A stretch of 64,000 nt of DNA from Thiomicrospira sp. XS5 (GCF_001507555.1 NZ_LQBO01000001.1:434001-498000); one strand, 5' to 3'; counted from the stretch's first letter, positions 8,927 through 17,760 are shown. A program made the numbers and translations. The notes: generated from the letters alone by a model not told the origin.

Positions 8927-9771
8927 TGCACCGAAGTACCGATGTACAACAGGTGTGCAGGCAATTTTTCACCACCGGTGCGTTCGACGATATTACCGAT
9001 CGTTCCGCGCCAAACACGTTGTTTCGTTTCGTATCCTGCCAGAGCGACAATGGCAACTGGCGTGGTTTCCGGCAATTCAAAAGAGAGTCGTTGTATCGTA
9101 TCCGACAGGTTTCGGTTCATGAATAGCACGAGTGTCGTTCCACGTTTGATGGAATTGACGGCTTGTTTTAAACCGGCATCACTGTGTAATTGAAAAGCTG
9201 CGGTTAAGCTGACCGTTTGATTAGCGCCGGACATCATGCTTTGGCCCAAAGCGGCATTGGCCGCATTGAAACTCGACATACCGGGAATGATGATGGGATC
9301 CAGGTCGGCGAATTCCGTCATATAAGCGATGTGGGGACCAAAAATGGTTGGATCACCGTGTTCGATAACGGCGACGTTTTGGCCTTCTTCAATGGCATTG
9401 CGTACCGCTTGACGTACTTTTTTACGTTGAGATGCGAGTGCTTCGGGTGATTTTCTCATTTTTGGCGGTAGGTTTTTTGGCTGCACTTCTCGGAATAGCA
9501 AATGCCCGGCGTCCATAATGACTTTGCCCTGCAGTTCGTTTTCAAGCGGGCCGGGTTTTCCGCCCATGATCAAAACCAGATCGGCTTTCTGCAAGGTTTT
9601 TTGGGCCTTTAAGGTCATGTTGTCCGGGTCGCCGCTGCCGACACTGACCAGGTAAAGTTGTCCTTGAGATGCGGTTGACGTTGTTTGACTCATGGCCATT
9701 GCGGAAAACCCGGCCAATAGGCCGACAATTAAGGTGAAAAATGCGCTGAGTTTAAAATGAATTCGATGCAT
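8923..9771 (-). CDS. Exported tetrapyrrole-methylase-domain protein
   Basis: 282 residues. Residues 38-68 match the N-terminus of the tetrapyrrole (corrin/porphyrin) methylase fold (YLVSVGSGDPDNMTL...ADLVL), and GDPTIFG at 139-145 matches its second SAM-site loop. The first 27 residues form a signal peptide or anchor (FFTLIVGLLAGFSAMAMS). Ordinary members are cytoplasmic, so export is unexpected because SAM is not known in the periplasm. It follows the TonB receptor gene by 66 bp and is coupled to the permease. It may bind a tetrapyrrole or a corrinoid/haem-like ligand instead of methylating it. The domain call is firm; the function is open. Confidence 0.75.
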   Translation of the reverse strand: MHRIHFKLSAFFTLIVGLLAGFSAMAMSQTTSTASQGQLYLVSVGSGDPDNMTLKAQKTLQKADLVLIMGGKPGPLENELQGKVIMDAGHLLFREVQPKNLPPKMRKSPEALASQRKKVRQAVRNAIEEGQNVAVIEHGDPTIFGPHIAYMTEFADLDPIIIPGMSSFNAANAALGQSMMSGANQTVSLTAAFQLHSDAGLKQAVNSIKRGTTLVLFMNRNLSDTIQRLSFELPETTPVAIVALAGYETKQRVWRGTIGNIVERTGGEKLPAHLLYIGTSVQ

Positions 9772-9837
9772 TGTTAATGTCCTAAGTATTGGATTAATGA
9801 TTGAAAATCGACCCGAATTATTCAGGTCGGTTGTCGA

Positions 9838-12096
9838 TTAGAAACGGTAGCTGGCTTCAATTCGGATATCGCGACCCGGTTCCGGTGTAGCGGAGTCGTC
9901 GTCTCCCGACGAGGCCTGACTGCTGTACTGCTCGTTAAAAATATTGTTGACGGCGAGTGCAATTTCCAATCCTTTCAGTTGATGCGGTTGCCATTGCAAC
10001 TGAGCGTTGTGCAGGGTGTAGCCGGAACGATCAATGTCGTCGCGTTTCAGGTCGGCAACGTATTTGAGGGTATAACCCAGTGAAATGTCGGAAGTGGCTC
10101 GCCACAGGTTGTCCCAAGCAATCGTGTCACCCATTGAGGCAGCCATGCGTCGTGTGAAAGCAACGGCCTCGCCGTTTTGTTCGGTATCGGCGTGTGTGAA
10201 GCTCAGGTGAGTATCGAACGGATCGGTCCACCAATCGACACGAATTTCATAGCCCTTAGTGGTGATGGGGTCTTCATTGTAAAAGCCAGTGACCGGGAGG
10301 CCTCTTTGCCCACCGATTTGTGCGATTAGGTTTTCAATACGGGTGTCGAAAAGTGAGACCTGTGTTTTGAAACGGTCATTGGCCGTCATTAGGTTGGTCT
10401 GTTCGAAACGCAGTCCATATTCGGTGGTTTCGGATTTTTCGGGTTTCAGTGATTTGCCATAACGGTCTTTTCCAGGTTCTTGGTTGATGGTGGCGTTGTC
10501 GACGGTGTCTGCCAACCAACCAATGGGTACGATACCGGTCATGCGGTTGGCTTCACCGTAGGAGGCAAAACCGGACAGTCCGTAACCGAATTCAGCATCA
10601 AGTCCAACATTCGGGGAGATGGCGGTATCGGTTAAACGGGTATTACCGTATCGAGTGTCGAAATCGTCGAAACGCGCTCCAAAGGAGACCAATACCGGTC
10701 CGGCTTGCATGCGGTCTTGAAGGTAAAGTCCCTGTGTTTTGACACCGACATGGGTGCCAGTTTCTTGGCCATCGTCCCAGACGTGACCGTCTTCTTCGGT
10801 ATAGTCGGCACCGACCGTCAGGGCGTGGTTGGTTTGACCAATGTCAAAGCGGGCAATGTTTCGTAAATTGACGCCAAGGCCGTCACTTTGCATTTTGCTG
10901 GTTTCCCGTTTAAGCGAGTTTTCGCTCCAATAGGCGTTGATTTTCCAATCGACCCAAGGGTTGTTTTCCGGCGTATAGCGATGGTCAATGATATAGGTCG
11001 TGCGTTCGGTTTTTTGGTGTGTCGGCACGGCGGCTTTGCTACTGGTGTAATCCCAGTCCCCGGTGTAAAGTCCTTCATCTGTGTAGTTTTCCGCACTGAC
11101 GCGCAAACTGTTGTCTTCAAGATCCAATAAACTGAATTTGGCGAAAAGGTCTTTTTTTTCACCGTTGGAACCGTTGATTTTATCGCCGTTTCCGTCTTTG
11201 TATTCGCTGTAATCGTAATCGGAATAATGGACGAGAAGTCCGGCATGTTCGCCGAATTGGCCGTAAGCGGATCCGCCTTTTTTCCAGCCTTCGTCAACGG
11301 AGTTGTAACCCGCTTTCAGACTAGCGCCAATACGTTCGCCAGGATTAAGCATGTCTTGGGCGTCTACAGTTTCAAAACGAATACTCCCGGCCAGTGCTCC
11401 AGGCCCTTGATCCGCGCTGGGCAAGGTTTGCACTTCAACCTGCTTTAGGAGATCTGGATCTAGGGTGCCGATATTACCCCGGTGTTGAAACAGGTTCATG
11501 CCTTGAGATGCGCCGTCGAGAGTGACGTTGAGGTTGCTCCCTTCTATGCCGCGTAAATAGAGGCGTTCAGCAGCGGGTGATCCGCCGCCAATTTGGATGG
11601 AAGAATCGTTTTTAAAAACTTCTGCTTCATCTTTGGCTTGAAATCGTTCAATTTCATTTAAGGATAAATCGCGTGATTCGAAGCTGCGATTGAGTTTGCT
11701 GTCGGTTGTGACTTCAATGGTGCTTAGAACATTGTCGCCGGCATAGTCTTTTGAGTTGATGGTGACACGTTTTTCGTCGTTGAAGTGAGCTTTAAGCTGA
11801 GATCCTTGCAATAGTTTGGCAAGGCCTTGTTTAACGGAAAATTGTCCGTTCAGACCTTGTGTGGTTTGCCCTTCGAGTAAGGCACCGTCCACGCTGAGCA
11901 GCAGACCGGAGGTTTTGGCAAAATCAGCCAGTGCCGTTGACAATTTTCCGGCCGGAATCTGATAGCTTTGTACGGTGGAAGTGGTTTCGGCAAAGGAAAC
12001 AGTTGGCGCTAAGGCCAGTGAACCTGCGGTGACGAGCAATCCGCTTTGAAGCGCTAATGCTCGCCACAAACGGTTTTTCTGAGTTGTGGGTTTCAT
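9838..12096 (-). CDS. TonB-dependent receptor with N-terminal STN signalling domain (FecA-like)
   Basis: 752 residues. A signal peptide ends near TVSFAETT. Residues about 40-115 form an STN domain (YQIPAGKLSTALADFAKTSG...QGLNGQFSVKQGLAKLLQGS), the periplasmic part that talks to a FecR-type anti-sigma factor. Next come the plug (IEVTTDSKLNRSFESRDLSLNEIERF, LYLRGIEGSNLNVTLDG) and a 22-strand-type barrel ending in aromatic YRF. It should import a ferric siderophore or other metal chelate using TonB energy. A matching FecR/FecI pair lies at 15-16.6 kb. The ligand is unknown. Confidence 0.9.
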   Translation of the reverse strand: MKPTTQKNRLWRALALQSGLLVTAGSLALAPTVSFAETTSTVQSYQIPAGKLSTALADFAKTSGLLLSVDGALLEGQTTQGLNGQFSVKQGLAKLLQGSQLKAHFNDEKRVTINSKDYAGDNVLSTIEVTTDSKLNRSFESRDLSLNEIERFQAKDEAEVFKNDSSIQIGGGSPAAERLYLRGIEGSNLNVTLDGASQGMNLFQHRGNIGTLDPDLLKQVEVQTLPSADQGPGALAGSIRFETVDAQDMLNPGERIGASLKAGYNSVDEGWKKGGSAYGQFGEHAGLLVHYSDYDYSEYKDGNGDKINGSNGEKKDLFAKFSLLDLEDNSLRVSAENYTDEGLYTGDWDYTSSKAAVPTHQKTERTTYIIDHRYTPENNPWVDWKINAYWSENSLKRETSKMQSDGLGVNLRNIARFDIGQTNHALTVGADYTEEDGHVWDDGQETGTHVGVKTQGLYLQDRMQAGPVLVSFGARFDDFDTRYGNTRLTDTAISPNVGLDAEFGYGLSGFASYGEANRMTGIVPIGWLADTVDNATINQEPGKDRYGKSLKPEKSETTEYGLRFEQTNLMTANDRFKTQVSLFDTRIENLIAQIGGQRGLPVTGFYNEDPITTKGYEIRVDWWTDPFDTHLSFTHADTEQNGEAVAFTRRMAASMGDTIAWDNLWRATSDISLGYTLKYVADLKRDDIDRSGYTLHNAQLQWQPHQLKGLEIALAVNNIFNEQYSSQASSGDDDSATPEPGRDIRIEASYRF

Positions 12097-12209
12097 GGTT
12101 TTCCTTTTAATTTTCAGTAAATGTAAATCGTTTCCATATGAGAAGCCGTACGAAAATTAAAAAAGGGAACTGGGTTGATCGGTTTTATGAGGTTTTTTTG
12201 CCTGTTTAG

Positions 12210-12310
12210 TTAACCCGAATATTTTATAAATTTGCACCGAACTTGCTTGATCCTTGTGAAACCAATGCGCTGCGCAATCTCAGCACAAATTCATGAAACA
12301 TTCGGGTTAA
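12210..12310. repeat. Intergenic repeat family B, copy 1 (101 bp)
   Basis: Bounded by TTAACCCGAAT (12210-12220) and its exact inverse (12300-12310). The inverted arms continue imperfectly for about 27 bp (consensus TTTYATRAATTTG). A second copy lies at 27071-27237. This copy sits between the TonB receptor promoter region and the end of the PepSY-flavoprotein gene. It has no coding potential and is MITE- or REP-like. Confidence 0.75.
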
Positions 12311-12320
12311 GTGAAAAACG

Positions 12321-12330
12321 CCAGGCCTGG
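12321..12330. repeat. Intergenic CCAGGCCTGG copy
   Basis: The core is preceded by AAAAACG, so on the minus strand it reads core + CG + T-run. It lies just after the PepSY-flavoprotein stop (12349) in the direction of that gene and could assist termination there. Confidence 0.6.
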
Positions 12331-12348
12331 TGGTAACCGTTTAAAATT

Positions 12349-14757
12349 TCAATAAATGTCACGCAAGTAGCGGTTATGCGCCAAAAGCGTTTGGTAATCG
12401 GTAGGGGACAAGATGCTTTGCAAGGCATCGTCGACGGCTTTAGCCATGGTATCGGCGCTGCCACACACCAAAATCACCGCACCTTGCTGGACCCAGCTTT
12501 GAATCTCTTCCCCGGCCTCGCGCAGCTTATCTTGAACATAGCCTGCCTGCTCGCGGGAAAAGGCTGTGGTCAGTTTTTCAAGCTGACCGTTTTTTAGCCA
12601 GCCATTCAACTCGTCTTGATAATAGAAATCAGAGGTTTGGTTGCGTTCACCGAATAATAACCAGTTTCGATAATGGCCGTGCTGGACGCGTTGTTGCAGA
12701 TGAGCACGCAAACCGGCCAGTCCGGTGCCGTTCCCGATTAAAATCAAAGGGCCGGAATGGTTGGTATCGAGATGAAACGCGCTGTGGGACTGAATGGTCA
12801 GATAGGCGGTTTGGCCGAGCGTGAGTGAATCCGTGAGAAAACCGGACCCTTTTCCAAGTGTATTGTTCTCAAAACGCACTTGACGTACCAAAAGCTGTAA
12901 GCCGTCGGTTTCCGGAATGGAGGCGATGGAGTACTGACGCGTCGCGGTGGTTTGGTCGTCTTTCAGGGTAAGTTCAACCAAATCGCCCGCTTGCCAATCA
13001 ACGGTTTTTGCATTGGCCGGTTCAAAGCACAAATGGTAGGTCGGCATGCCTTGGCTGCCGGGGTTGAGTAAAGTGCGTTCGGTTAAGCGCCATTCATCCG
13101 GTTCCGCGATTAAGGATACTTCTCGATTTCCGCCGAGCTGAATCAGCAAATTCTGCCAGGCCTGGAGGTTTTTCGGATTTAATTTATCGACCGTCGTACA
13201 AGGTTGAAGGGCGGTTGCGCCGCTTTGGCGCATCCAGTTATCCAAAGCCAAACCAAAGGTACAGAAATGCTCATAATGGCTGTCACCCAATGCCAGTACG
13301 GCAAATTGAAGGTCGGGTTTGAAAGCGGTTTCGGCTTTAAGGTGTTTGGCAAAACGTCGGGCGCTGTCCGGCGCTTCGCCTTCTCCAAAGGTGGAGGCAA
13401 TCAATAAAACCAGGGACTTGTCGGCCAGTTGTTCGGGCGTTAATTCCCCCAAACCGGTCAGGGCGGTTGCTCGGTCGGTGTCCTGTAATATTTGCCCGGT
13501 CAACCAGGCCAGTCGTTCGGCACTGCCGTTTTGGCTGGCATAGACAATCACCGTGTCCGCCTGTGCCAGCGGCACGGTTTTGAGGTTGGCTTGTTGTTTG
13601 GCTTCACGACGCAGTTTGGCGGTTTTGCGACGATCCATATACAGCATGAAGCCGGTAATGCCGAACAGGGGTAATGATAAGGCGGTGATGAATAATAGAA
13701 TGCGTCCAGGCAGGCCGAAAAACTCGCCAGTATGTAAAGGTAACATGCTGGACATGATTTTTTCGTTAAAGGCTTTATCTTCATAACGTTGGTGTTTGAC
13801 AGCTTGCCAGTTTTTTCCTTCTAGAACTAATGTGTTTCGGGCGCGGGAATGTGCCGGCTGTGGATCAAAATATTGGAATTCGTAGCGGTTGGTGTTTTTG
13901 GGCAGTCGTAAAGTGGCGTGGCGGTATCCATTTGTGGCAAGATGTTGTTCAAATGCCTGCCAGGCCTGGTCGATTTGCATTGAATTGGCTTGGTTTGATG
14001 ATGGCCCGGCCGGTTGTTTTCGGGGTGAGGGTTTGGCCTGTTTGGAACCGCCGCGTACCGGTTTTGGTACGCCGGTGATGGCGTAGAGGCCACTCCGGTA
14101 CCAGTCGTAGGACCAGTAAAGTCCAGTGAAAGAAGCCAGTAATAGAAAAATCAGTACCCAAGTGCCGATGACGGCATGTAGATCGGATAAGAAGCTGCGC
14201 CCGGTTTTTTGAGGGTTGAAAGTTAACCAGGTTTTGAGACGGTGCCAGGTTTTCGGCCATCGTAGATAGAGGCCTGACAGCACCAGCACGATTAAAGCAA
14301 GCGTGGAAGCACCGACGATTTGTTTGCCGGGTTTATCCAGTAAGAGCCAACGATGCAGCGCCATAACCGTATGAAAAAAATCGTGACCGACTTCATCCTG
14401 CCATCGTACTTGACCGGTATAAGGATCGACATAGCGGGTTTCGCCGCGTCGCGCCCGTTTGCCGGTGCCGGGCAATGCAAAATTAACGCGGGCCGCTTCG
14501 AAAGGGTTTTTCGAAAACGTCAGGGCGTTCACGGTTCGATCGGGGTGGGATGTTTGGATGCGAGTCAACAAAGTTTGCGGCGATAGCCGAGTGGCGTTAT
14601 CTTGCGGTTGAACCATCATTAAATCCGTGTTTAAGGCTCGGATGATTTCACGTTCGAATGATAAAATTGCCCCGGTGGTGCCGACAATCATCAGGATCAG
14701 GCCGGCGGTGATTCCAAAGATCCAATGAATTTGGAACCAGGCGTTTTTAAATGTCAT
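12349..14757 (-). CDS. PepSY-membrane / flavodoxin / FAD-NAD(P)H reductase fusion
   Basis: 802 residues from ATG at 14757, chosen because AAGGA lies 7 bases upstream; an in-frame codon at 14793 would add 12 residues. The N-terminal half is a PepSY-type transporter-associated protein with about four membrane helices (WIFGITAGLILMIVG, YVDPYTGQVRWQDE, LLDKPGKQIVGAST). The C-terminal half is a flavodoxin domain (VIVYASQNGSAERLAW) and an FAD/NAD(P)H module (RQYSIASIPE, LILIGNGTGLAGLRAHL), as in sulfite-reductase flavoproteins. Such fusions are thought to reduce ferric siderophores or pass electrons across the inner membrane. Three-part build and siderophore context agree. It holds two CCAGGCCTGG copies (13156, 13960), both read Gln-Ala-Trp. 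Confidence 0.9.
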   Translation of the reverse strand: MTFKNAWFQIHWIFGITAGLILMIVGTTGAILSFEREIIRALNTDLMMVQPQDNATRLSPQTLLTRIQTSHPDRTVNALTFSKNPFEAARVNFALPGTGKRARRGETRYVDPYTGQVRWQDEVGHDFFHTVMALHRWLLLDKPGKQIVGASTLALIVLVLSGLYLRWPKTWHRLKTWLTFNPQKTGRSFLSDLHAVIGTWVLIFLLLASFTGLYWSYDWYRSGLYAITGVPKPVRGGSKQAKPSPRKQPAGPSSNQANSMQIDQAWQAFEQHLATNGYRHATLRLPKNTNRYEFQYFDPQPAHSRARNTLVLEGKNWQAVKHQRYEDKAFNEKIMSSMLPLHTGEFFGLPGRILLFITALSLPLFGITGFMLYMDRRKTAKLRREAKQQANLKTVPLAQADTVIVYASQNGSAERLAWLTGQILQDTDRATALTGLGELTPEQLADKSLVLLIASTFGEGEAPDSARRFAKHLKAETAFKPDLQFAVLALGDSHYEHFCTFGLALDNWMRQSGATALQPCTTVDKLNPKNLQAWQNLLIQLGGNREVSLIAEPDEWRLTERTLLNPGSQGMPTYHLCFEPANAKTVDWQAGDLVELTLKDDQTTATRQYSIASIPETDGLQLLVRQVRFENNTLGKGSGFLTDSLTLGQTAYLTIQSHSAFHLDTNHSGPLILIGNGTGLAGLRAHLQQRVQHGHYRNWLLFGERNQTSDFYYQDELNGWLKNGQLEKLTTAFSREQAGYVQDKLREAGEEIQSWVQQGAVILVCGSADTMAKAVDDALQSILSPTDYQTLLAHNRYLRDIY

Positions 14758-14989
14758 TTTGTTTTCCTTGTGCAAGCGTGTCGAGCGAAGCACCAGTTGA
14801 AATCGGTTTCACAATGCATTCACCATGAAGTTGACGCATGATAAGCTTTCGGGCACCTCGAATAACCCCGGTGGATTCTGGCAACGCCAAGTTCGTCAGA
14901 TCAAGGCATGGCGTTGGCTTCGGTTTGGGCTCAAATTGGCGCTCATCTTTGAATAAAGCCGAAACAGATTTGAAAAAGGGAACCGTCAA
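14747..14989 (-). CDS. Small protein, possibly HemP-like
   Basis: 80 residues if the TTG at 14989 is used; no ATG is available before the conserved-looking part and no clear ribosome-binding site is seen. The stretch STGVIRGARKLIMRQLHGE resembles the G-x-R-x-L-x-I-x-H-x-G core of haemin-uptake protein HemP, but the usual RLT-x-x-GKLILTK ending is missing. It overlaps the start of the PepSY-flavoprotein gene by 11 bp and sits in the FecR-to-receptor interval, where HemP-like genes are common. It may be a chance ORF. Confidence 0.35.
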   Translation of the reverse strand: MTVPFFKSVSALFKDERQFEPKPKPTPCLDLTNLALPESTGVIRGARKLIMRQLHGECIVKPISTGASLDTLAQGKQNDI

Positions 14990-15091
14990 TAAGCGTTTTA
15001 TCGGTTTGGTTTATGGGTGCGATATGTATGGGTGGCATGGGAAGGTCCGACGGTTATTGATGATTCAGAATGCCCTGTGTAAACCGTCCTG

Positions 15092-16060
15092 TCATGGAAA
15101 AATCTGCCAGGCCTGATGTTGGTTTTGATGGATATCCAGATTTAAGGCATTGGCAACAGATTCCAATGTCTGTGAGAGGTTTCGGGTGGAGAAGGTGCCG
15201 ACCAATCGACGCTGATTTAGCCGTTCATCCAGTTCAATATTGTGCTTGGAGTAACGTTGCAATTCTTCAATGAAATCAATCAATGGCCAGTTGTCGACCA
15301 CGAGCAGGCCTTCGGTCCAACTGGACCGGAAAGACTCTGCTTTTTCAACCAGACCGATGGCCGTGGCTGTGAAATGCACTTGCTGACCGGGTTGTAATGT
15401 TTGTTTTTGCCCGTGTAGATTTTCAATGTCGACTTGGCCGTCGAAGACCGCGATGATGGTATTTTGAAAGCCGCTACGAACGCTGAAGCGGGTGCCTCTG
15501 GCCGTCATTTGACCTTGTGCCGATTTAACGAACAGTCTACGTGGAGTTGGTCGATAATCCGGGGCGGTTTGTACTAGAATTTCGCCGTTTCTCAAGTAAA
15601 CACCGCGTTGTTGCGCATTGTAATCGATATCGACGCAGGTGCCGGTATTAAGCCAGACTTGTGATTGGTCGGCCAATTGCAGTCGGTCGTTTTGGCCGAT
15701 ATCGGTTTGGTATTGTGCCGATAAGGCGAGGATTTGAAAGGCTAACTGTTCAGCATAGTGTGATTGTGCCAAATAGCCGGCGCCAAACAGGCCGAGCAGG
15801 CCGACGGACAGCTTTTTCAATGCCGCTCGTCTCCCCATGCCTTTGGGCGCGTTTAATGCGGCCCTCGCCAGGGTCGGGTCGAGACCCGACAGGTGTTTTC
15901 CGGCTTGCTCAACCCGTTGCCAAGCTTGGCCGTGCTTTGGGGATTGATTCAACCAACGGTGCCAATCGTTTTTGTCTTTTTCACTGACCGACTCGTCGTT
16001 TAAAATCGCATACCATTCGCAGGCAGAGGCCAGGGCGTGGTGTTCGTGTTCTTTATTCAA
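15092..16060 (-). CDS. fecR: FecR-family anti-sigma / transmembrane signalling protein
   Basis: 322 residues. The N-terminus has the DUF4880/FecR-N pattern (ACEWYAILNDESVSEKDKNDWHRWLNQSPKHGQAWQRVE), followed by one membrane helix (LSVGLLGLFGAGYLA near residue 90) and the FecR domain (YQTDIGQNDRLQLADQSQVWLNTGT, ARGTRFSVR). The C-terminus is an STN-like subdomain. FecR proteins relay occupancy of the TonB receptor to the ECF sigma factor. It overlaps the sigma gene by 8 bp. The matching STN-bearing receptor is at 9838-12096. Confidence 0.93.
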   Translation of the reverse strand: MNKEHEHHALASACEWYAILNDESVSEKDKNDWHRWLNQSPKHGQAWQRVEQAGKHLSGLDPTLARAALNAPKGMGRRAALKKLSVGLLGLFGAGYLAQSHYAEQLAFQILALSAQYQTDIGQNDRLQLADQSQVWLNTGTCVDIDYNAQQRGVYLRNGEILVQTAPDYRPTPRRLFVKSAQGQMTARGTRFSVRSGFQNTIIAVFDGQVDIENLHGQKQTLQPGQQVHFTATAIGLVEKAESFRSSWTEGLLVVDNWPLIDFIEELQRYSKHNIELDERLNQRRLVGTFSTRNLSQTLESVANALNLDIHQNQHQAWQIFP

Positions 16061-16574
16061 CGGCTTTCTCCTCGTCCGCAGCGAGAATACAAGCCATCAT
16101 GGCTTGGGCCATGTATTTCTTGACCATGCGTTCGCTGACGTCCAGCTTGACCGCGATTTCACGGTATTTCAAACCGTCGAACTGAGCCATCATGAAAGCC
16201 CGGCGGGGTTTTTCCGCTAAGCTCGATAAGGCTTGGTCGATTTTGAGCAGGGTTTCGATGATTCCATTGAGGTGTTCACTTGACGGGGCCGTGGGTTCCG
16301 GCATGGCCGAGATGGCATCCAAATAGGCTTTTTCAATTTCCTCACGTCGCCATTTATCGATTAAAAGGCCTTTGGCGATGGTTGCCAGATAGGCTCGGGG
16401 TTCTTTGCATTTCAAGCATTGGCCGGATTTTCTCAAAATTCGGACAAAGGTATCCTGTGTCAGGTCTTCTGCTGTGTGTGAGCAACCGGCACGATGACAA
16501 ATCCAGCCTTGCAGCCAGCTTTGGTGTTCGGCATATAAGGTGACGACGGGAATACGATTCAGTTCTTCACTCAT
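16053..16574 (-). CDS. fecI: FecI-like ECF sigma factor
   Basis: 173 residues from ATG at 16574; an upstream in-frame codon at 16619 would add 15 unlikely residues and run into the Fur-like palindrome. Region 2 is visible (AEDLTQDTFVRILR, EPRAYLATIAKGLLIDKWRR), and region 4 (EKPRRAFMMAQFDGLKYREIAVKLDVSERMVKKYMAQAM) matches iron-starvation sigma factors. It should direct transcription of the TonB receptor unit when FecR signals. Overlap with fecR shows coexpression. Confidence 0.93.
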   Translation of the reverse strand: MSEELNRIPVVTLYAEHQSWLQGWICHRAGCSHTAEDLTQDTFVRILRKSGQCLKCKEPRAYLATIAKGLLIDKWRREEIEKAYLDAISAMPEPTAPSSEHLNGIIETLLKIDQALSSLAEKPRRAFMMAQFDGLKYREIAVKLDVSERMVKKYMAQAMMACILAADEEKAVE

Positions 16575-16608
16575 AGCGGAAAATATAAGGTAATGCTGAT
16601 AAAAAGTA

Positions 16609-16627
16609 AATGATAACACATATCATT
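16609..16627. promoter_or_regulatory. Candidate Fur box upstream of the ECF sigma gene
   Basis: AATGATAACACATATCATT is a near-palindrome (ATGATA-n5-TATCAT) resembling the Fur consensus GATAATGATAATCATTATC. It lies 35-53 bp before the sigma-factor ATG on the minus strand, where a repressor would block the promoter. Iron control of FecI-type genes by Fur is well established; the assignment here is by similarity. Confidence 0.55.
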
Positions 16628-16653
16628 TTTATTTTGTTTATTGGTGATTAATT

Positions 16654-16677
16654 AAAACCGCCAGGCCTGGCGGTTTT
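16654..16677. terminator. Bidirectional hairpin built on CCAGGCCTGG
   Basis: A perfect 24-bp palindrome AAAACCG-CCAGGCCTGG-CGGTTTT with a six-base T run on the plus strand. It lies between the divergent fecI and mbnP genes. No plus-strand gene ends here, so it may insulate the two promoters or be a DNA-level signal and not a working terminator. Confidence 0.45.
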
Positions 16678-16727
16678 TTAAATTCCAACCAATTTCCTTT
16701 TTAAAAGTAAGTATTTAAGCGTAAGGG

Positions 16728-16744
16728 TGCGACAATTTGTCGCA
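16728..16744. promoter_or_regulatory. Candidate RegA/PrrA/RegR-type binding site upstream of mbnP
   Basis: TGCGACAATTTGTCGCA is a perfect 8-1-8 palindrome. Its core GCGAC-N5-GTCGC fits the known RegA-family pattern; against the RegR consensus GNGRCRTTNNGNCGC as I remember it, one position differs. It lies 78 bp before the mbnP start. A RegB/RegA pair is encoded at 21.2-23.1 kb. Confidence 0.5.
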
Positions 16745-16821
16745 TTGTATGTTTCCATTTCGGTTTCTAGAATGGCTTCCTCGTTTGTCTTAGTAAAATT
16801 CAGTAACAAGGATGGTTCTTT

Positions 16822-17757
16822 ATGAAAACATTATTTTTAGCCGGAGCGGCTTTTTTGGCGACGGCACTTTTGACCGGTTGTGGAGGCTCTAGCAGCAGTA
16901 GTACGGATGATGGCAGCGATACTCCGGCATCTCAAGAAACAACGCTGAAAATTCCCTTTACGGCTGTGACCGGTGAAACCGAAATCAGTTGTGGAACCCC
17001 TGTGAGTGGTTTGGGTTCATCGGATACGTCCGGTGAATTTCAGTATGCCGCCTGGTTTGTGTATGACGTTAAATTGGTGACGGAAACCGGGGATGTCGAT
17101 ACGCAATTGATTGAAAATGATTTTCAAAACGCCGATTACGATTTCGCCTTTTTGGAATTCCGAGACATTCTTGGTGGGTGTACGCATGCCGATCAAGAGC
17201 CCTATCCAACCAACAGTATGCTGACATTGACAGCCAATGTGGATGCTTCTCAAGTAAAAGGCGTTAAGTTTAAATTGGGCATGCCTTATGAGCCGAACCA
17301 TACTGTTGAAAATAAATTTCAACAGGAAAAAGCCTATTACGCCATGTTGTGGAACTGGCAGGCCGGTTTTCGTTTTATGCGTGTTGACTTGATTCCAGAC
17401 GGTGGGTTTACGCAAGGCGGCACTTTGTATGAAGACACCACCTTTAACTTTCACCTGGGTTCAACCGGCTGTGAGGGCGATCCGGTTGCATGTGTGCAAC
17501 CGAACAATACAACGGATTTTGTTTTAACCAACGATCAGTTTGTGGTGAATGAAAGCGGTACCGGCACCAAGGTTAAATTTGATTATGCCGAATTGGTGTC
17601 CGGCATGGATTTGACGGTGGATGAAGGCGGTTCAAAAGGCTGTATGTCGGCTTTGCAGGATCCGGAATGTACGCCGATGTTTTATAACTTAGGCATTCCG
17701 TTGGGTGACAAGGTCGGTCGTACCGATCAGCAGGTTTTCTCGCTTCAGTTGAACTGA
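16822..17757 (+). CDS. mbnP: MbnP-like copper-binding lipoprotein (metallo-mystery pair, four-Cys family)
   Basis: 311 residues. Lipobox L-T-G-C at 17-20 is followed by a serine/acidic linker. The mature part has the family's conserved cysteines (C57, C120, C217, C224 and a later pair in KGCMSALQDPEC), and tryptophans at 177 and 179 in AMLWNWQAGFRFMRVDL. In characterised pairs, MbnH oxidises a Trp of MbnP to kynurenine, creating a copper site. The gene sits 3 bp before the di-haem partner. AAGGA precedes the ATG by about 9 bases. No methanobactin precursor was found nearby, so this is a stand-alone copper module. Confidence 0.88.
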   Translation: MKTLFLAGAAFLATALLTGCGGSSSSSTDDGSDTPASQETTLKIPFTAVTGETEISCGTPVSGLGSSDTSGEFQYAAWFVYDVKLVTETGDVDTQLIENDFQNADYDFAFLEFRDILGGCTHADQEPYPTNSMLTLTANVDASQVKGVKFKLGMPYEPNHTVENKFQQEKAYYAMLWNWQAGFRFMRVDLIPDGGFTQGGTLYEDTTFNFHLGSTGCEGDPVACVQPNNTTDFVLTNDQFVVNESGTGTKVKFDYAELVSGMDLTVDEGGSKGCMSALQDPECTPMFYNLGIPLGDKVGRTDQQVFSLQLN

Positions 17758-17760
17758 TCC

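Noticed and set aside
12097-12209. FecI-type promoter before the TonB receptor
   Set aside because: GGAAA lies about 50 bp before the start on the minus strand, but the rest of the consensus is not convincing.
16680-16821. Methanobactin precursor peptide before mbnP
   Set aside because: No short ORF with the needed Cys pattern and ribosome-binding site is present on either strand.
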